Assembly (NCBI GenBank): GCA_041633555.1
Contig: JBFKFZ010000003.1
Coordinates: 50,847 to 114,846, forward strand
Source of the DNA: JAHEAO01 sp041633555
GTDB lineage: Bacteria > Pseudomonadota > Alphaproteobacteria > Rhodobacterales > Rhodobacteraceae
DNA: 64,000 nucleotides
Direction of reading: 5' to 3'
Shown here: positions 1 to 8,580 of the stretch, piece after piece
Layout: each line of letters opens with the position of its first letter
Position numbering within the stretch: position 1 is the stretch's first letter
Position numbers and translations under genes: made by a program
Notes under the pieces: model-generated
The model's database searches: none
What the model was told of the DNA's origin: nothing
What the model saw: the letters and a program-made list of their open reading frames with translations, nothing else

Positions 1-128
1 GTCTTGTCGGCGAATCCATCGAACTGGTTCCCGGCGGGCTGACGCGGGTCGCGCTGACGGAAGGCTCGCTGGTTGTGAACTCGTCGCAGGGCGGCGGCGT
101 CAAGGATACCTGGGTGGTGGCAGACTGA
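1..128 (+). CDS. Circularly permuted ATP-grasp protein, C-terminal end only
   Basis: Only the last 41 codons are in the window. They read in frame to a TGA that overlaps the ATG of the next gene (TGATG). The tail contains SQGGGVKDTWVV, which is typical of the C-terminus of circularly permuted ATP-grasp (DUF404/DUF407) proteins. These are predicted amide- or peptide-bond-forming ligases that sit upstream of alpha-E and transglutaminase genes. The overlap and the downstream order support co-transcription with the Anbu operon. The catalytic part is outside the window, so activity cannot be judged. Confidence 0.8.
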   Translation, partial: LVGESIELVPGGLTRVALTEGSLVVNSSQGGGVKDTWVVAD

Positions 129-1081
129 TGCTGGCCCGTACTGCAAGCAACCTCTACTGGATCTCACGCTATATCGAGCGGGCCGAGACGAACGCGCGGC
201 TGCTGGAGGTTGGCGCGCGCAATGCGCTGATGCCGAATATCGGCGGCGGCTACCGAAACGAATGGGACTCGGTTCTGCGGGCATCGGGCACGGCGCAGGC
301 CTTTGACCGGAAATACGGCGAACCCGTACAGCGCAATGTTGAAAGCCACATGTTTTTCGACAGTGACAATGCGTCCTCGGTCGCTGCATGTATCGAGCGG
401 GCGCGCGAGAATGGCCGAATCGTGCGCACTGCGCTGACAACGCAGGTCTGGGACGCCCTCAACACTGCCTTCCAGGAGATTCGCGAGATGCAGCGGACCG
501 AGCGCAGCAAGCTGGCTCTGTCCGACCTGATCGATTGGACGACGCGCACGACGGCGCTGATCCGCGGCGCCTCGCTGGCCACGCAACTGCGCAATGACGG
601 TTTCGATTTCTCGAATGTCGGGCATTATCTCGAGCGTGCCGACAGCACTGCAAGGCTGCTGGATGTGAAATACTACGTCCTGTTGCCGCAGGTGGGGTTG
701 GTCGGCTCCGGGCTCGACAACTACCAGTGGTCGACGCTGCTGCGCGCGATGTCGGCGCACCGGTCCTTTGGCTGGGCCTATGGTGGCGAGGTCACGCCAC
801 TGAAGATAGCCGATTTCCTGATCCTGAACCGGCAGTCGCCGCGTTCACTCATGACCGCCATCGAGGGGGTTGAGCAGTTTCTTGGCCAGCTGGCCCGGCG
901 CTATGGCAAGTCGAGCAAGCCGCTCAGCCAGTCGCGGTCGGTTCTTGCCGAGCTGGCCGAGACGAACGTCAGCGAGATATTCGAGGAAGGTCTGCACGAG
1001 TTTCTGACCCGCTTCATTCGCGACATCGCGGCCATCGGCGCGAGCGTACATGAAACCTACTTGTCGGGAGAGGCGCGATGA
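128..1081 (+). CDS. Alpha-E domain protein (DUF403)
   Basis: A 317-aa protein opening with MLARTASNLYWISRYIERAE, the characteristic start of the alpha-E (DUF403) family. It is all-helical, with no signal peptide or obvious catalytic motif. A second family-typical stretch lies near residue 165 (VGHYLERADSTARLLDVKYY). Family members are genetically tied to circularly permuted ATP-grasp and transglutaminase-like genes and are thought to assist a peptide or amide ligation/modification system; the biochemical role is not settled. The start codon overlaps the previous stop and the end overlaps the transglutaminase start (ATGA), so translation is probably coupled. Confidence 0.9.
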   Translation: MLARTASNLYWISRYIERAETNARLLEVGARNALMPNIGGGYRNEWDSVLRASGTAQAFDRKYGEPVQRNVESHMFFDSDNASSVAACIERARENGRIVRTALTTQVWDALNTAFQEIREMQRTERSKLALSDLIDWTTRTTALIRGASLATQLRNDGFDFSNVGHYLERADSTARLLDVKYYVLLPQVGLVGSGLDNYQWSTLLRAMSAHRSFGWAYGGEVTPLKIADFLILNRQSPRSLMTAIEGVEQFLGQLARRYGKSSKPLSQSRSVLAELAETNVSEIFEEGLHEFLTRFIRDIAAIGASVHETYLSGEAR

Positions 1082-1896
1082 GACTGACCGTTTCGCACAG
1101 ATCCAGCTATCATTTTGACCCACCGACCCGTGGCGTCGTGCAAAGCTTGCGTCTGTCGCCCTCTCTCTTTGACGGCCAGAAGGTCCTGAACTGGTCGGTG
1201 ACCGTGCCCGGCGCCGAGATGGGCGCGTCGTTCCGCGACGGTTCGGGGGATTGGGTTCAGACGATCTCGATGCTTGGTCCCGTCAGCGATATGACGGTCG
1301 AGGTCGAGGGCGAAGTGGATACCAGCGATCTGGCCGGGGTTCTGAAGGGGCACAAGGAGCATGTGCCGGCGCTGACTTATTTGCGCAGCACCCGTGCGAC
1401 GCGCCCGGACAAGGGATTGCGCCAGCTTGCCGAGACGACGCTTGCCGCCCAGTGCGGGGCGTCACCGCTGGAACAGGCGCACGCATTGTCGGCAGCGGTG
1501 GCCGATGCCATCGCCTACCGTCCCGGAGAGACCCACGCCCATACCACCGCCGCCGAGGCGCTGGATCTTGGCGTAGGCGTCTGCCAGGACCATGCTCATG
1601 CGCTGATCGGCGTCGCTCATGCCGCCGGACTGCCGGCGCGCTATGTCATCGGCTACCTGCATTCTACCGATGATGGCGAGTCGCACGAGGCCAGCCACGC
1701 GTGGGCCGAGATCCATGTGAAGGATCTTGGCTGGGTCGGCTTTGATCCATCGAACCGCTGCTGCCCGGACGAGCGTTATGTCCGGCTGGGATCAGGCTAT
1801 GACGCCACCGATGCCGCGCCGATCCGGGGCATTGCGAAGGGAAATGGCGGCGAAATGCTCACGGTCACCGTTGCGGTCCAGCAAGTCGCGCAATAG
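1078..1896 (+). CDS. Transglutaminase-like cysteine peptidase family protein
   Basis: A 272-aa cytoplasmic protein with the bacterial transglutaminase N-terminal domain (roughly residues 1-80) and a transglutaminase core. The catalytic triad is visible: Cys169 in GVGVCQDHAH, His207 in ASHAWAEIHV and Asp223 in GFDPSN. No signal peptide is present. In this family the core usually acts as a protease or amidase and not as a cross-linker. An RBS (GGGAGAGG) lies just before the ATG, which overlaps the alpha-E stop. With alpha-E, ATP-grasp and Anbu it forms a conserved operon, in which it may cleave what the ligase joins (inference). Confidence 0.9.
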   Translation: MRLTVSHRSSYHFDPPTRGVVQSLRLSPSLFDGQKVLNWSVTVPGAEMGASFRDGSGDWVQTISMLGPVSDMTVEVEGEVDTSDLAGVLKGHKEHVPALTYLRSTRATRPDKGLRQLAETTLAAQCGASPLEQAHALSAAVADAIAYRPGETHAHTTAAEALDLGVGVCQDHAHALIGVAHAAGLPARYVIGYLHSTDDGESHEASHAWAEIHVKDLGWVGFDPSNRCCPDERYVRLGSGYDATDAAPIRGIAKGNGGEMLTVTVAVQQVAQ

Positions 1897-1931
1897 TGTC
1901 GCGCGGACAGATTTCCTGAAAGGGCCGACAG

Positions 1932-2696
1932 ATGACGTACTGCGTGGGGTTGATGCTGGATGCGGGCATCGTCCTGCTATCAGACACCCGCACGAATGCC
2001 GGCCTCGACAATATTGCGACCTATCGCAAGATGTTCACCTTTGAAGACCCCGGCGAACGGGTGATCGCGATCATGACCGCAGGCTCGCTTTCGGTGACCC
2101 AGACCGCGATGGCACGCCTGCACGAGGCCATCGACGATCCGGAGGCCGATGACACGACCTCGATCATGCGCACGACGACGATGCTGCAAGTAGCAGAGAT
2201 CGTGGGTCAGGCGCTTGCCGATGTCACAGCCGAGGTCAGCGCCAAGATGGAGCGGATGAGCCAGAAGGCCAGCGCCTCGATGATCGTGGCGGGCCAGCGA
2301 GACGGCGGAACGATGCGGATGTTCCTGATCTATCCCGAGGGCAATTTCATCGAGGCCACTTCCGACACCCCGTTCCTGCAGATAGGAGAGCACAAGTACG
2401 GCAAACCCATTCTCGACCGGGTGGTGCGGCCCGAAACTTCACTCGCCGATGCACAGAAGGCGGCATTGCTGTCGATGGACTCGACCTTGCGCTCGAACCT
2501 TTCGGTCGGGATGCCGCTCGACATGACTGTCATCGAGAAAGACGCTTGCCGGGTGGCCAGCCAGTTCCGGATCGAAGCCGATGATCCTGTCTTTGCCCGC
2601 ATCAGCCGTGCCTGGTCGGAATCGCTGCGTGAAGCTTTCAGTGAGATCGAGGCCTACACGACCGAAGGAACTCGAATCGAAGGAAGAGCGTCATGA
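1932..2696 (+). CDS. Anbu, ancestral beta-subunit proteasome-type peptidase
   Basis: A 254-aa protein of the Ntn-hydrolase proteasome/HslV superfamily. After Met removal the nucleophile would be Thr1 (MTYCVGLMLDAG). Asp17 lies in SDTRTNAG and a Lys in TYRKM near position 32, matching the Thr-Asp-Lys site of proteasomal subunits. The SDTRTNAG block and the length are typical of Anbu, which assembles into open helical rings and not closed HslV-like chambers. No ATPase partner gene is adjacent. RBS AAAGGG precedes the ATG, 35 nt after the transglutaminase. The last codons overlap the aldolase start. The substrate is unknown; the neighbours suggest turnover of an ATP-grasp product. Confidence 0.92.
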   Translation: MTYCVGLMLDAGIVLLSDTRTNAGLDNIATYRKMFTFEDPGERVIAIMTAGSLSVTQTAMARLHEAIDDPEADDTTSIMRTTTMLQVAEIVGQALADVTAEVSAKMERMSQKASASMIVAGQRDGGTMRMFLIYPEGNFIEATSDTPFLQIGEHKYGKPILDRVVRPETSLADAQKAALLSMDSTLRSNLSVGMPLDMTVIEKDACRVASQFRIEADDPVFARISRAWSESLREAFSEIEAYTTEGTRIEGRAS

Positions 2697-3457
2697 GGAC
2701 TGCCGGTTTCAAAAAGCGCATGCTGGACGACGAACGGCTGGTCGGCACATTCGTCAAGACACCGGCGCACGATATCGTCGAGACGCTCGCGATTTCGGGG
2801 CTGGATTTCGTCTGCCTCGATGGCGAGCATGGGTCGTTTGATCGCCGGTCCATGGACGCCTGCCTGGCCATTGCGCGAGCGCTCGATTTCCCCACCATAG
2901 TTAGGGTTGCGTCCGGCAGTGCCGAAAACATCCTGCAGGCGCTCGACAGTGGCGCAGTTGGCGTCGTGGTGCCACATGTCACCGAGGCCGCGCGGGCCGC
3001 CGAGGTCGCCAAATCCGCCCGGTTCGGGCTTGGCGGGCGTGGATTTGCCGGCGCCACCCGCTGGGCCGGGCTGGGCACAAAGTCCATGCTTGAGGTTCTG
3101 GCGCAATCGGCTGCCGAAACCTTCGTATTGGCGCAGATCGAGGAACCTGAAGGCGTCGAGGCTGCAGCGAGCATTGCCGAGACGGTCGGCATAGACGGCC
3201 TCTTCATCGGCCCGTCCGACCTTTCGGTGTCCTATGGCAAGACCGATGCCAATTCGCCCGAGCTTCACGCCGCATTCAAGTCGGTCGGGGCGGCTTCCAG
3301 ATCCGCCGGCAAGGCGTTCGTGACTTGGGCGCCAACCGTCGAAAAGGCAGCGGAATGGAGGGTTTACGGCGTGAACATGTTCCTGGTCGCCTCTGAACTC
3401 GGCTGGATTACCCAAGGCGCGCGCGCCGTAGCCGGTGGAATCCGTGCGCTTGAGTAG
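2693..3457 (+). CDS. HpcH/HpaI family aldolase
   Basis: A 254-aa class II pyruvate aldolase of the HpcH/HpaI (2-keto-3-deoxy acid) family. Visible landmarks are FVCLDGEHGSFD near residue 45, GVVVPHV near 95, QIEEPEG near 146 (metal-binding Glu) and GLFIGPSDLSVSYG near 170. Members cleave 2-keto-3-deoxy or 4-hydroxy-2-oxo acids to pyruvate plus an aldehyde using a divalent metal. The length is normal and the protein cytoplasmic. The ATG overlaps the Anbu stop by four bases, so the genes are translationally linked although no direct biochemical link is known. It ends three bases from a convergent hydrolase gene. The exact substrate cannot be told. Confidence 0.9.
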   Translation: MRTAGFKKRMLDDERLVGTFVKTPAHDIVETLAISGLDFVCLDGEHGSFDRRSMDACLAIARALDFPTIVRVASGSAENILQALDSGAVGVVVPHVTEAARAAEVAKSARFGLGGRGFAGATRWAGLGTKSMLEVLAQSAAETFVLAQIEEPEGVEAAASIAETVGIDGLFIGPSDLSVSYGKTDANSPELHAAFKSVGAASRSAGKAFVTWAPTVEKAAEWRVYGVNMFLVASELGWITQGARAVAGGIRALE

Positions 3458-3460
3458 ATC

Positions 3461-4402
3461 TCAGCCGCAGGCCTGAAAATGCCGGTCCGCCGCGTCGAAG
3501 AACGCGGTTCGGATTGCCGGTTTCTCCATCATGATCTCATGCCGGGCGCTCTGGACCATTTCCAACCGGCCATTCGGCCAGCGTTGCATGACCGAGTGGA
3601 CCGCGCGGGTATCGACAACGGTCTCATCGCTGCCGAGCTGTGTTAGGGCAGGGGTAGCCGGTGGCGGAAGGCGGCGCAGGCGCAGCGTTTCATGCAGCGC
3701 CTCGTTCAGCCACCGCAGGCTTGGCCCACCCAAGCCGAATCGCGGCTCGTGCAGCACTTGTTTCTGCATGTAAGCGTACATCTCCGCGTCCGAGGTCAGC
3801 ATGTTGTCGTCGAACGGGGCCAGATCCAGATAGGAATTCCGTTTGGTGCCCGGAGCAAAGATCTTGTCGGTCCGAACCCAGCTGGCTGTCTGGCTAAGCG
3901 TCCAGGCTACGGGACGCAGATATGTCGCCATGCCGATGCCCCACATCGGCGCGGAGAAGACGACGGCGTTGACCGGCAGACCCTCGCTCAATGCCCGGAG
4001 CCCGATACACCCGCCCATCGAATGCGCGACCAAGAACCAGGGTTTCGGCAGGTCCAGGCCCTCGGCCAAAGCCAGCATCGCCCTTACATCCATCTGGTAA
4101 TCGGCGAAGCGGCGCACATGGCCCAGCATCGGGTCGCGCGCCATGCGGTCGGCCAGACCCTGACCGCGCCAGTCGATCGACAAGAAGCCATACCCGCGGG
4201 CGTTTATCTCGTGGGCGGCGCGGCCGTATTTCTCGACATATTCGGTTCGGCCGGGAAACAGCAGCACCGTCCCTTTGCCGGTTCCGCAGCTGCCGGGCCA
4301 GTGGGCGACGCGAATCCGCAGCCCGTCACTGGCCTTCAGCCACCAGGCGAACCCGCCTTCCGGACCTTCCGCGAGGTCGTTCGACAACGGCGCCGTTTCC
4401 AT
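3461..4402 (-). CDS. Alpha/beta hydrolase, lysophospholipase-like
   Basis: A 313-aa serine hydrolase resembling PldB-type lysophospholipases and monoacylglycerol lipases. The nucleophile elbow is VAHSMGGC (about residue 137), followed by a C-terminal acid and the His in SARHEIMM (about residue 287). An oxyanion region LLFPGRTEYVEKYG lies near residue 47, typical of this subfamily. No signal peptide is seen, so it is probably cytoplasmic or membrane-associated. It lies three bases downstream of the SCP2 gene on the same strand, so the two are probably co-transcribed, hinting at a shared lipid role. Substrate preference is unknown. Confidence 0.88.
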   Translation of the reverse strand: METAPLSNDLAEGPEGGFAWWLKASDGLRIRVAHWPGSCGTGKGTVLLFPGRTEYVEKYGRAAHEINARGYGFLSIDWRGQGLADRMARDPMLGHVRRFADYQMDVRAMLALAEGLDLPKPWFLVAHSMGGCIGLRALSEGLPVNAVVFSAPMWGIGMATYLRPVAWTLSQTASWVRTDKIFAPGTKRNSYLDLAPFDDNMLTSDAEMYAYMQKQVLHEPRFGLGGPSLRWLNEALHETLRLRRLPPPATPALTQLGSDETVVDTRAVHSVMQRWPNGRLEMVQSARHEIMMEKPAIRTAFFDAADRHFQACG

Positions 4403-4405
4403 GCT

Positions 4406-4693
4406 TCAGGCCAGAACCGCCCCGAGTTTCATCGCCATGCCCATATCTCCGTCAACCGATAGCTTGCCGGACATGAAGGCGGCCGTCGGGTTCAGATCGC
4501 CAGCCATGATCGACTGAAAGGTTTCGGTGTCGGCGGTCAGCGTAACGTCGGCCTCTTCGTCGCCGGCCCGCGCGCCGTTGGCATCGACGATGATTGCGCC
4601 TTCGCCCTCGAGCACGAACTTCGCCGTTCCATCAAGTCCGCCGTCCAGCTTGGCATTCAACGCCGCGACGGCGGCCGTGATTACATCGCTCAT
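4406..4693 (-). CDS. SCP2 sterol-binding domain protein
   Basis: A 95-aa stand-alone SCP2 domain. It has the alternating strand/helix pattern with ADVTLTADTETFQSIMAGD and the typical C-terminal segment PTAAFMSGKLSVDGDMGMAM. SCP2 proteins have a hydrophobic tunnel that binds fatty acyl chains or other lipids. The domain fills the whole protein, with no enzyme attached. It is the first gene of a two-gene unit with the downstream lysophospholipase-like hydrolase, so delivery of a lipid substrate is a reasonable inference. It is divergent from the TPR gene across a 72-bp region that must hold both promoters. Confidence 0.88.
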   Translation of the reverse strand: MSDVITAAVAALNAKLDGGLDGTAKFVLEGEGAIIVDANGARAGDEEADVTLTADTETFQSIMAGDLNPTAAFMSGKLSVDGDMGMAMKLGAVLA

Positions 4694-4765
4694 GATTCAG
4701 TCCTTCAATTGTGACCCATTGGGGGTATCGCTTTTTTCCACAGCTACGCTACACTTTACGCCGTC

Positions 4766-5326
4766 ATGGCCAGAGCAAAGTGTTTTTTCAGTTCTACCGT
4801 TGCGGTATTTTTCGCAATAGTCATGTATTCCATGCCTTTTGAAGCCCAAAGCGAAACGCTTGAGGAGCTTTACGAGGAACTTGCCGATCCGGGTCTCAAG
4901 GGCTGGGAACAGGTTGAAAAGAAGATCTGGTCCGAATGGTCGCAATCGGGGTCGCCCGCGATGGATCTGCTGCTCGACCGGGGCCGTAACGCGATGGAGG
5001 CTGGCGACTGGGCCGCGGCGATCGAACATTTGACGGCCCTTACCGACCACGCGCCGGATTTCGCAGAGGGCTGGAACGCGCGCGCGACGGCCTATTACCA
5101 GGCAGGGAAATACGGGCCATCTCTGGCCGATATCCGGCGCACGCTGGCGCTGGAGCCGCGGCATTTCGGCGCGATCTCGGGTCTTGCGCTGATCCTCGAG
5201 GAACTAGGCTACGCCGAAGACGCGTTGAAGGCATACCGTGAGGTCCTTGCTATACATCCCAACCGGCCCAACCTAAAAGATGCCATCGAGCGATTGGAAC
5301 AAGAGGTGGGCGGGACAGCCCTCTAG
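4766..5326 (+). CDS. TPR-repeat protein with signal peptide
   Basis: A 186-aa protein. The first 28 residues look like a signal peptide: a basic start, hydrophobic FFAIVMY region and a possible cut near EAQS. The rest carries about three tetratricopeptide repeats (roughly residues 70-170, including AMEAGDWAAAIEHLTAL and ARATAYYQAGKYGPSLADI). It is therefore likely a periplasmic or membrane-anchored protein-interaction scaffold. It is followed after 12 bases by the SUV3-like helicase, though shared function is not implied. TACACT at about 4748 could be a -10 element, but no clear -35 is seen. The partner is unknown. Confidence 0.82.
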   Translation: MARAKCFFSSTVAVFFAIVMYSMPFEAQSETLEELYEELADPGLKGWEQVEKKIWSEWSQSGSPAMDLLLDRGRNAMEAGDWAAAIEHLTALTDHAPDFAEGWNARATAYYQAGKYGPSLADIRRTLALEPRHFGAISGLALILEELGYAEDALKAYREVLAIHPNRPNLKDAIERLEQEVGGTAL

Positions 5327-5338
5327 CCTCTGGGGGGC

Positions 5339-8155
5339 ATGAGCATGGCCGAGCAGTCAAGGATCACGGCGGTCCTGGGCCCGACCAACACCGGCAAGAC
5401 CCACTACGCGATTGAACGGATGCTGGGCCACCGGACCGGCATCATCGGCCTGCCGCTGCGGCTTCTTGCGCGCGAAGTCTATGACAAGATCGTCGCATTG
5501 CGCGGACCCTCGATCGTGGGGCTCGTGACCGGCGAGGAGCGGATCGTACCGCCGCGCACCCAATATTGGGTCTGCACCGTCGAAGCGATGCCAGAGGGCA
5601 TGGGCGCAGATTTCGCCGCCATTGACGAAATTCAGCTTTGCGCGGACCTTGAACGCGGCCACGTCTTCACCGACCGGCTTCTGCATATGCGCGGCCAGCA
5701 CGAAACCCTGTTTCTGGGGTCGGACACGATGCGAGGCACGATCTCGCAGTTGGTGCAGAACGCCCAGTACGTGCATCGCGAGCGGTTTTCGGAACTGACC
5801 TATTCGGGTGAGAAGAAGATTGGCCGGATGCCCGGGCGGTCGGCCATCGTCGGCTTCTCGGTCGAGAATGTCTATGCCATAGCCGAATTGTTGCGCCGCC
5901 AGAAGGGCGGCGCGGCGGTGGTGATGGGGGCGCTTTCGCCACGCACCCGCAATGCACAGGTCGAGATGTATCAGAATGGCGATGTGGATTACCTAGTTGC
6001 GACTGACGCCATCGGCATGGGGCTGAACCTCGACATCGATCATGTCGCCTTCTCGGCACTGTCGAAATTCGACGGCCGCCGGATGCGCCCCTTGCAGCCG
6101 AACGAACTGGCACAGATCGCGGGCCGGGCCGGGCGCCACATGAACCACGGCTCTTTCGGTGTGACGGGCGATGCCGGTAAGCTGCCCGAAGACACCGCAG
6201 AAGCGATCGTTAACCACCGCTTCGCCCCGGTCCGCAAGCTGCAGTGGCGCAATTCCAATCTGGCATTCGGCTCGATCGACCGCCTGATTGGCGCACTGGA
6301 AGAGCAGACCGATGATCCCCTGTTGACTCGGGTCCGCGATTCGGATGACGTGATCGCCCTGAAAACCCTCGCCGAAAATCCTCGGATCCGCGCACGCGTC
6401 GCTGGGCCGAAGGACGTCCAGCTTTTGTGGGATGTCTGCCGTATCCCTGATTTCCGGGGTATTTCTCATGCGGAACACGCCGGCCTGCTGGAACAGATTT
6501 TCGGCTTTCTTCACGAATCCCGCCGCATGCCGGACGACTGGCTGGCCCGACAGGTCAAGCGGATCGACAGGGTCGATGGCGATATCGACACGCTGTCCAA
6601 GCGTCTGGCATTCATCCGCACATGGACCTATGTCGCGCAGCGTGCGGGCTGGGTTGATGACGAAAGCCATTGGCGTGGCGAGACGCGCGCGGTAGAAGAC
6701 CGCCTGTCGGATGCGCTGCACGGTGCGCTGACGCAAAGATTTGTTGACCGGCGGACGTCTGTCTTGCTCCGCCGGTTGAAGCAGAAGGAGAGCCTTGTGG
6801 CAGAGGTGAATGACAAGGGCGAAGTGACCGTCGAAGGGCAGTTCGTGGGACGACTGGAAGGCTTCCGGTTCAAGCAGGATGAGAGTGCCTCTTCCGACGA
6901 GGCGAAGACCCTGCGCCAGGCCAGCGTTCAGGCGATCCGGCCCGAATTTCACCTGCGGGCCGACCGTTTCTACAATTCGCCTGACACAGAGATCGATTTT
7001 ACCGAACAGGGCGGCCTGATGTGGGGCGACCAAGCCGTCGGCAAGCTGACGGCGGGTTCGGAACCGCTGAAGCCGGTCGTCGAGGCATTCGTCGACGAGG
7101 AAGCCGGACCCGAAGTGATCCAGAAGGTGCAACGCCGACTGCAACATTTCATCAATCGCAAGATCGCGACGCTGTTCGAATCGCTGGTCGCGATGGGCCG
7201 GGACGAGTCCCTGACCGGCCTCGCCCGCGGCTTTGCCTTCCGCATGGTCGAACATCTCGGCGTGATACGGCGTGAAACTGTCTCTGCCGAGGTCAAGGAA
7301 CTGGACCAGGACGCCCGCGGTTTGCTGCGAAAACATGGTGTGCGGTTTGGCCAGTTCACTATCTTCATGCCTGCGCTGCTGAAACCCGCGCCGACGCGTC
7401 TGCGCCTGTTGCTCTGGTCCTTGTCGCAGAACTTGCCAGAATTCCCAGAGGCTCCGCCGCCGGGACTTGTCACCATTCCGGTCGTCGATGTGCCCGATGG
7501 CTGCTACACGATGTCGGGCTATCGCCGCGCCGGAGCACGCGCGATCCGGATCGACATGCTGGAGCGCCTCGCAGACCTGCTGCGCGCCAAGGATAGCCGC
7601 GCGGGATTCGAGGCCAATCCGGACATGCTTTCGATCACCGGCATGACGCTCGATCAGTTTGCCGACCTGATGCAGGGCCTCGGCTACCGGGCCGAGAAGG
7701 GCGAGCGTGAAAAGGCCGCGGCCGCGGCCGAGGGCGATCCGCCGAAGGAAACTCCGTCCGAGCCGCCTGCCGAAACGCCAGCCGAGCCACCAGTAGAGGT
7801 GCCATCCCCGCCGCCGATCGAAGTGCCGGGCGATGCCCCGGTGGAACTGCCGCAGCAAACCGCAGAAGCCGCGCCCGAGGTCAAGGACGGTCCCGTACTT
7901 GAAACTTTCTACACTTTCACCTGGGCCGGCAGCCGCCCCGCCAGCCGAGAAACTGGCGAGCGCGTGCGCAGTCAGGGCCACAGCAAGGGCAAGCCAGAGG
8001 GCAAGGGCAGGGACCGGCCACGCGGCAAGCCAAAGGGCAAGCGGCCGCCACGCGAGGACAAGCAACGCGCGTTCGCTGCGCGGCCGCCGAAGAAGGACAA
8101 GATCGACCCCGACAATCCTTTCGCGGCACTGATGGCCCTGAAAGACAAGTCCTGA
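5339..8155 (+). CDS. SUV3-like superfamily 2 RNA helicase
   Basis: A 938-aa protein related to mitochondrial SUV3, a DExH-type RNA helicase. Motif I is GPTNTGKT (residues 14-21), motif II is DEIQ (from Asp96), and the second RecA lobe has VATDAIGMGLNL and motif VI QIAGRAGRH. The middle 500 residues match the long C-terminal extension of alphaproteobacterial homologues. The last about 150 residues are low complexity: first Pro/Glu-rich repeats of the type PAEPPVEVPSPPP, then Lys/Arg-rich KGKPEGKGRDRPRGKPKGK, suggesting a disordered RNA-binding tail. The mitochondrial enzyme works in RNA decay; the bacterial role is probably RNA processing or ribosome metabolism (inference). The S4 gene follows after one base. 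Confidence 0.9.
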   Translation: MSMAEQSRITAVLGPTNTGKTHYAIERMLGHRTGIIGLPLRLLAREVYDKIVALRGPSIVGLVTGEERIVPPRTQYWVCTVEAMPEGMGADFAAIDEIQLCADLERGHVFTDRLLHMRGQHETLFLGSDTMRGTISQLVQNAQYVHRERFSELTYSGEKKIGRMPGRSAIVGFSVENVYAIAELLRRQKGGAAVVMGALSPRTRNAQVEMYQNGDVDYLVATDAIGMGLNLDIDHVAFSALSKFDGRRMRPLQPNELAQIAGRAGRHMNHGSFGVTGDAGKLPEDTAEAIVNHRFAPVRKLQWRNSNLAFGSIDRLIGALEEQTDDPLLTRVRDSDDVIALKTLAENPRIRARVAGPKDVQLLWDVCRIPDFRGISHAEHAGLLEQIFGFLHESRRMPDDWLARQVKRIDRVDGDIDTLSKRLAFIRTWTYVAQRAGWVDDESHWRGETRAVEDRLSDALHGALTQRFVDRRTSVLLRRLKQKESLVAEVNDKGEVTVEGQFVGRLEGFRFKQDESASSDEAKTLRQASVQAIRPEFHLRADRFYNSPDTEIDFTEQGGLMWGDQAVGKLTAGSEPLKPVVEAFVDEEAGPEVIQKVQRRLQHFINRKIATLFESLVAMGRDESLTGLARGFAFRMVEHLGVIRRETVSAEVKELDQDARGLLRKHGVRFGQFTIFMPALLKPAPTRLRLLLWSLSQNLPEFPEAPPPGLVTIPVVDVPDGCYTMSGYRRAGARAIRIDMLERLADLLRAKDSRAGFEANPDMLSITGMTLDQFADLMQGLGYRAEKGEREKAAAAAEGDPPKETPSEPPAETPAEPPVEVPSPPPIEVPGDAPVELPQQTAEAAPEVKDGPVLETFYTFTWAGSRPASRETGERVRSQGHSKGKPEGKGRDRPRGKPKGKRPPREDKQRAFAARPPKKDKIDPDNPFAALMALKDKS

Positions 8156-8156
8156 T

Positions 8157-8531
8157 TTGGCGGAATCGCGTCCGACCATCCGCATCGACAAGTGGCTGTG
8201 GTACGCCCGCTTCTTCAAGACCCGAAGTGCCGCGACCAAGCTGGTCGCCGGTGGACATGTACGAGTCAACTCTGACAAGATCTCGAAACCGGCCCATGCT
8301 GTGGGCGAAGGCGATACGCTGACCTTCCCGCAGGCCAATCGCATTCGGGTCGTGCGGTTGTTGACCATTGGCGCCCGGCGCGGTCCGGCACCCGAGGCAG
8401 CGGGGCTTTACGATGACCTGACGCCCGAGCAGAAGATCGTTCCGCCCCCGGTCAAGACCGAGGGAAAGGGTCGTCCGACCAAGAAAGATCGGCGTGACAT
8501 GCGTCTTTCCCGCGATGGCCCGCTTGAATGA
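8157..8531 (+). CDS. S4-domain RNA-binding protein (Hsp15-like)
   Basis: A 124-aa basic protein with an N-terminal S4 fold (IRIDKWLWYARFFKTRSAAT and GGHVRVNSDK), similar to Hsp15/HslR, which binds the 50S subunit carrying a stalled peptidyl-tRNA. The C-terminal tail is charged (GKGRPTKKDRRD). The start is a TTG one base after the helicase stop, chosen because the S4 motif begins only about eight residues later and no ATG is available. Translational coupling to the helicase is likely. Both products bind RNA, consistent with a common role in RNA or ribosome rescue (inference). Confidence 0.88.
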   Translation: MAESRPTIRIDKWLWYARFFKTRSAATKLVAGGHVRVNSDKISKPAHAVGEGDTLTFPQANRIRVVRLLTIGARRGPAPEAAGLYDDLTPEQKIVPPPVKTEGKGRPTKKDRRDMRLSRDGPLE

Positions 8532-8580
8532 TCGGCGCTGACGTTCTAGCTAACCGGGCAAGTGCCAAGGACAACACCCA

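Noticed and set aside
5993..8368. 791-codon antisense open frame opposite the SUV3-like helicase
   Set aside because: It is a GC-rich shadow of the helicase; it shows no family pattern and the sense protein has all helicase motifs.
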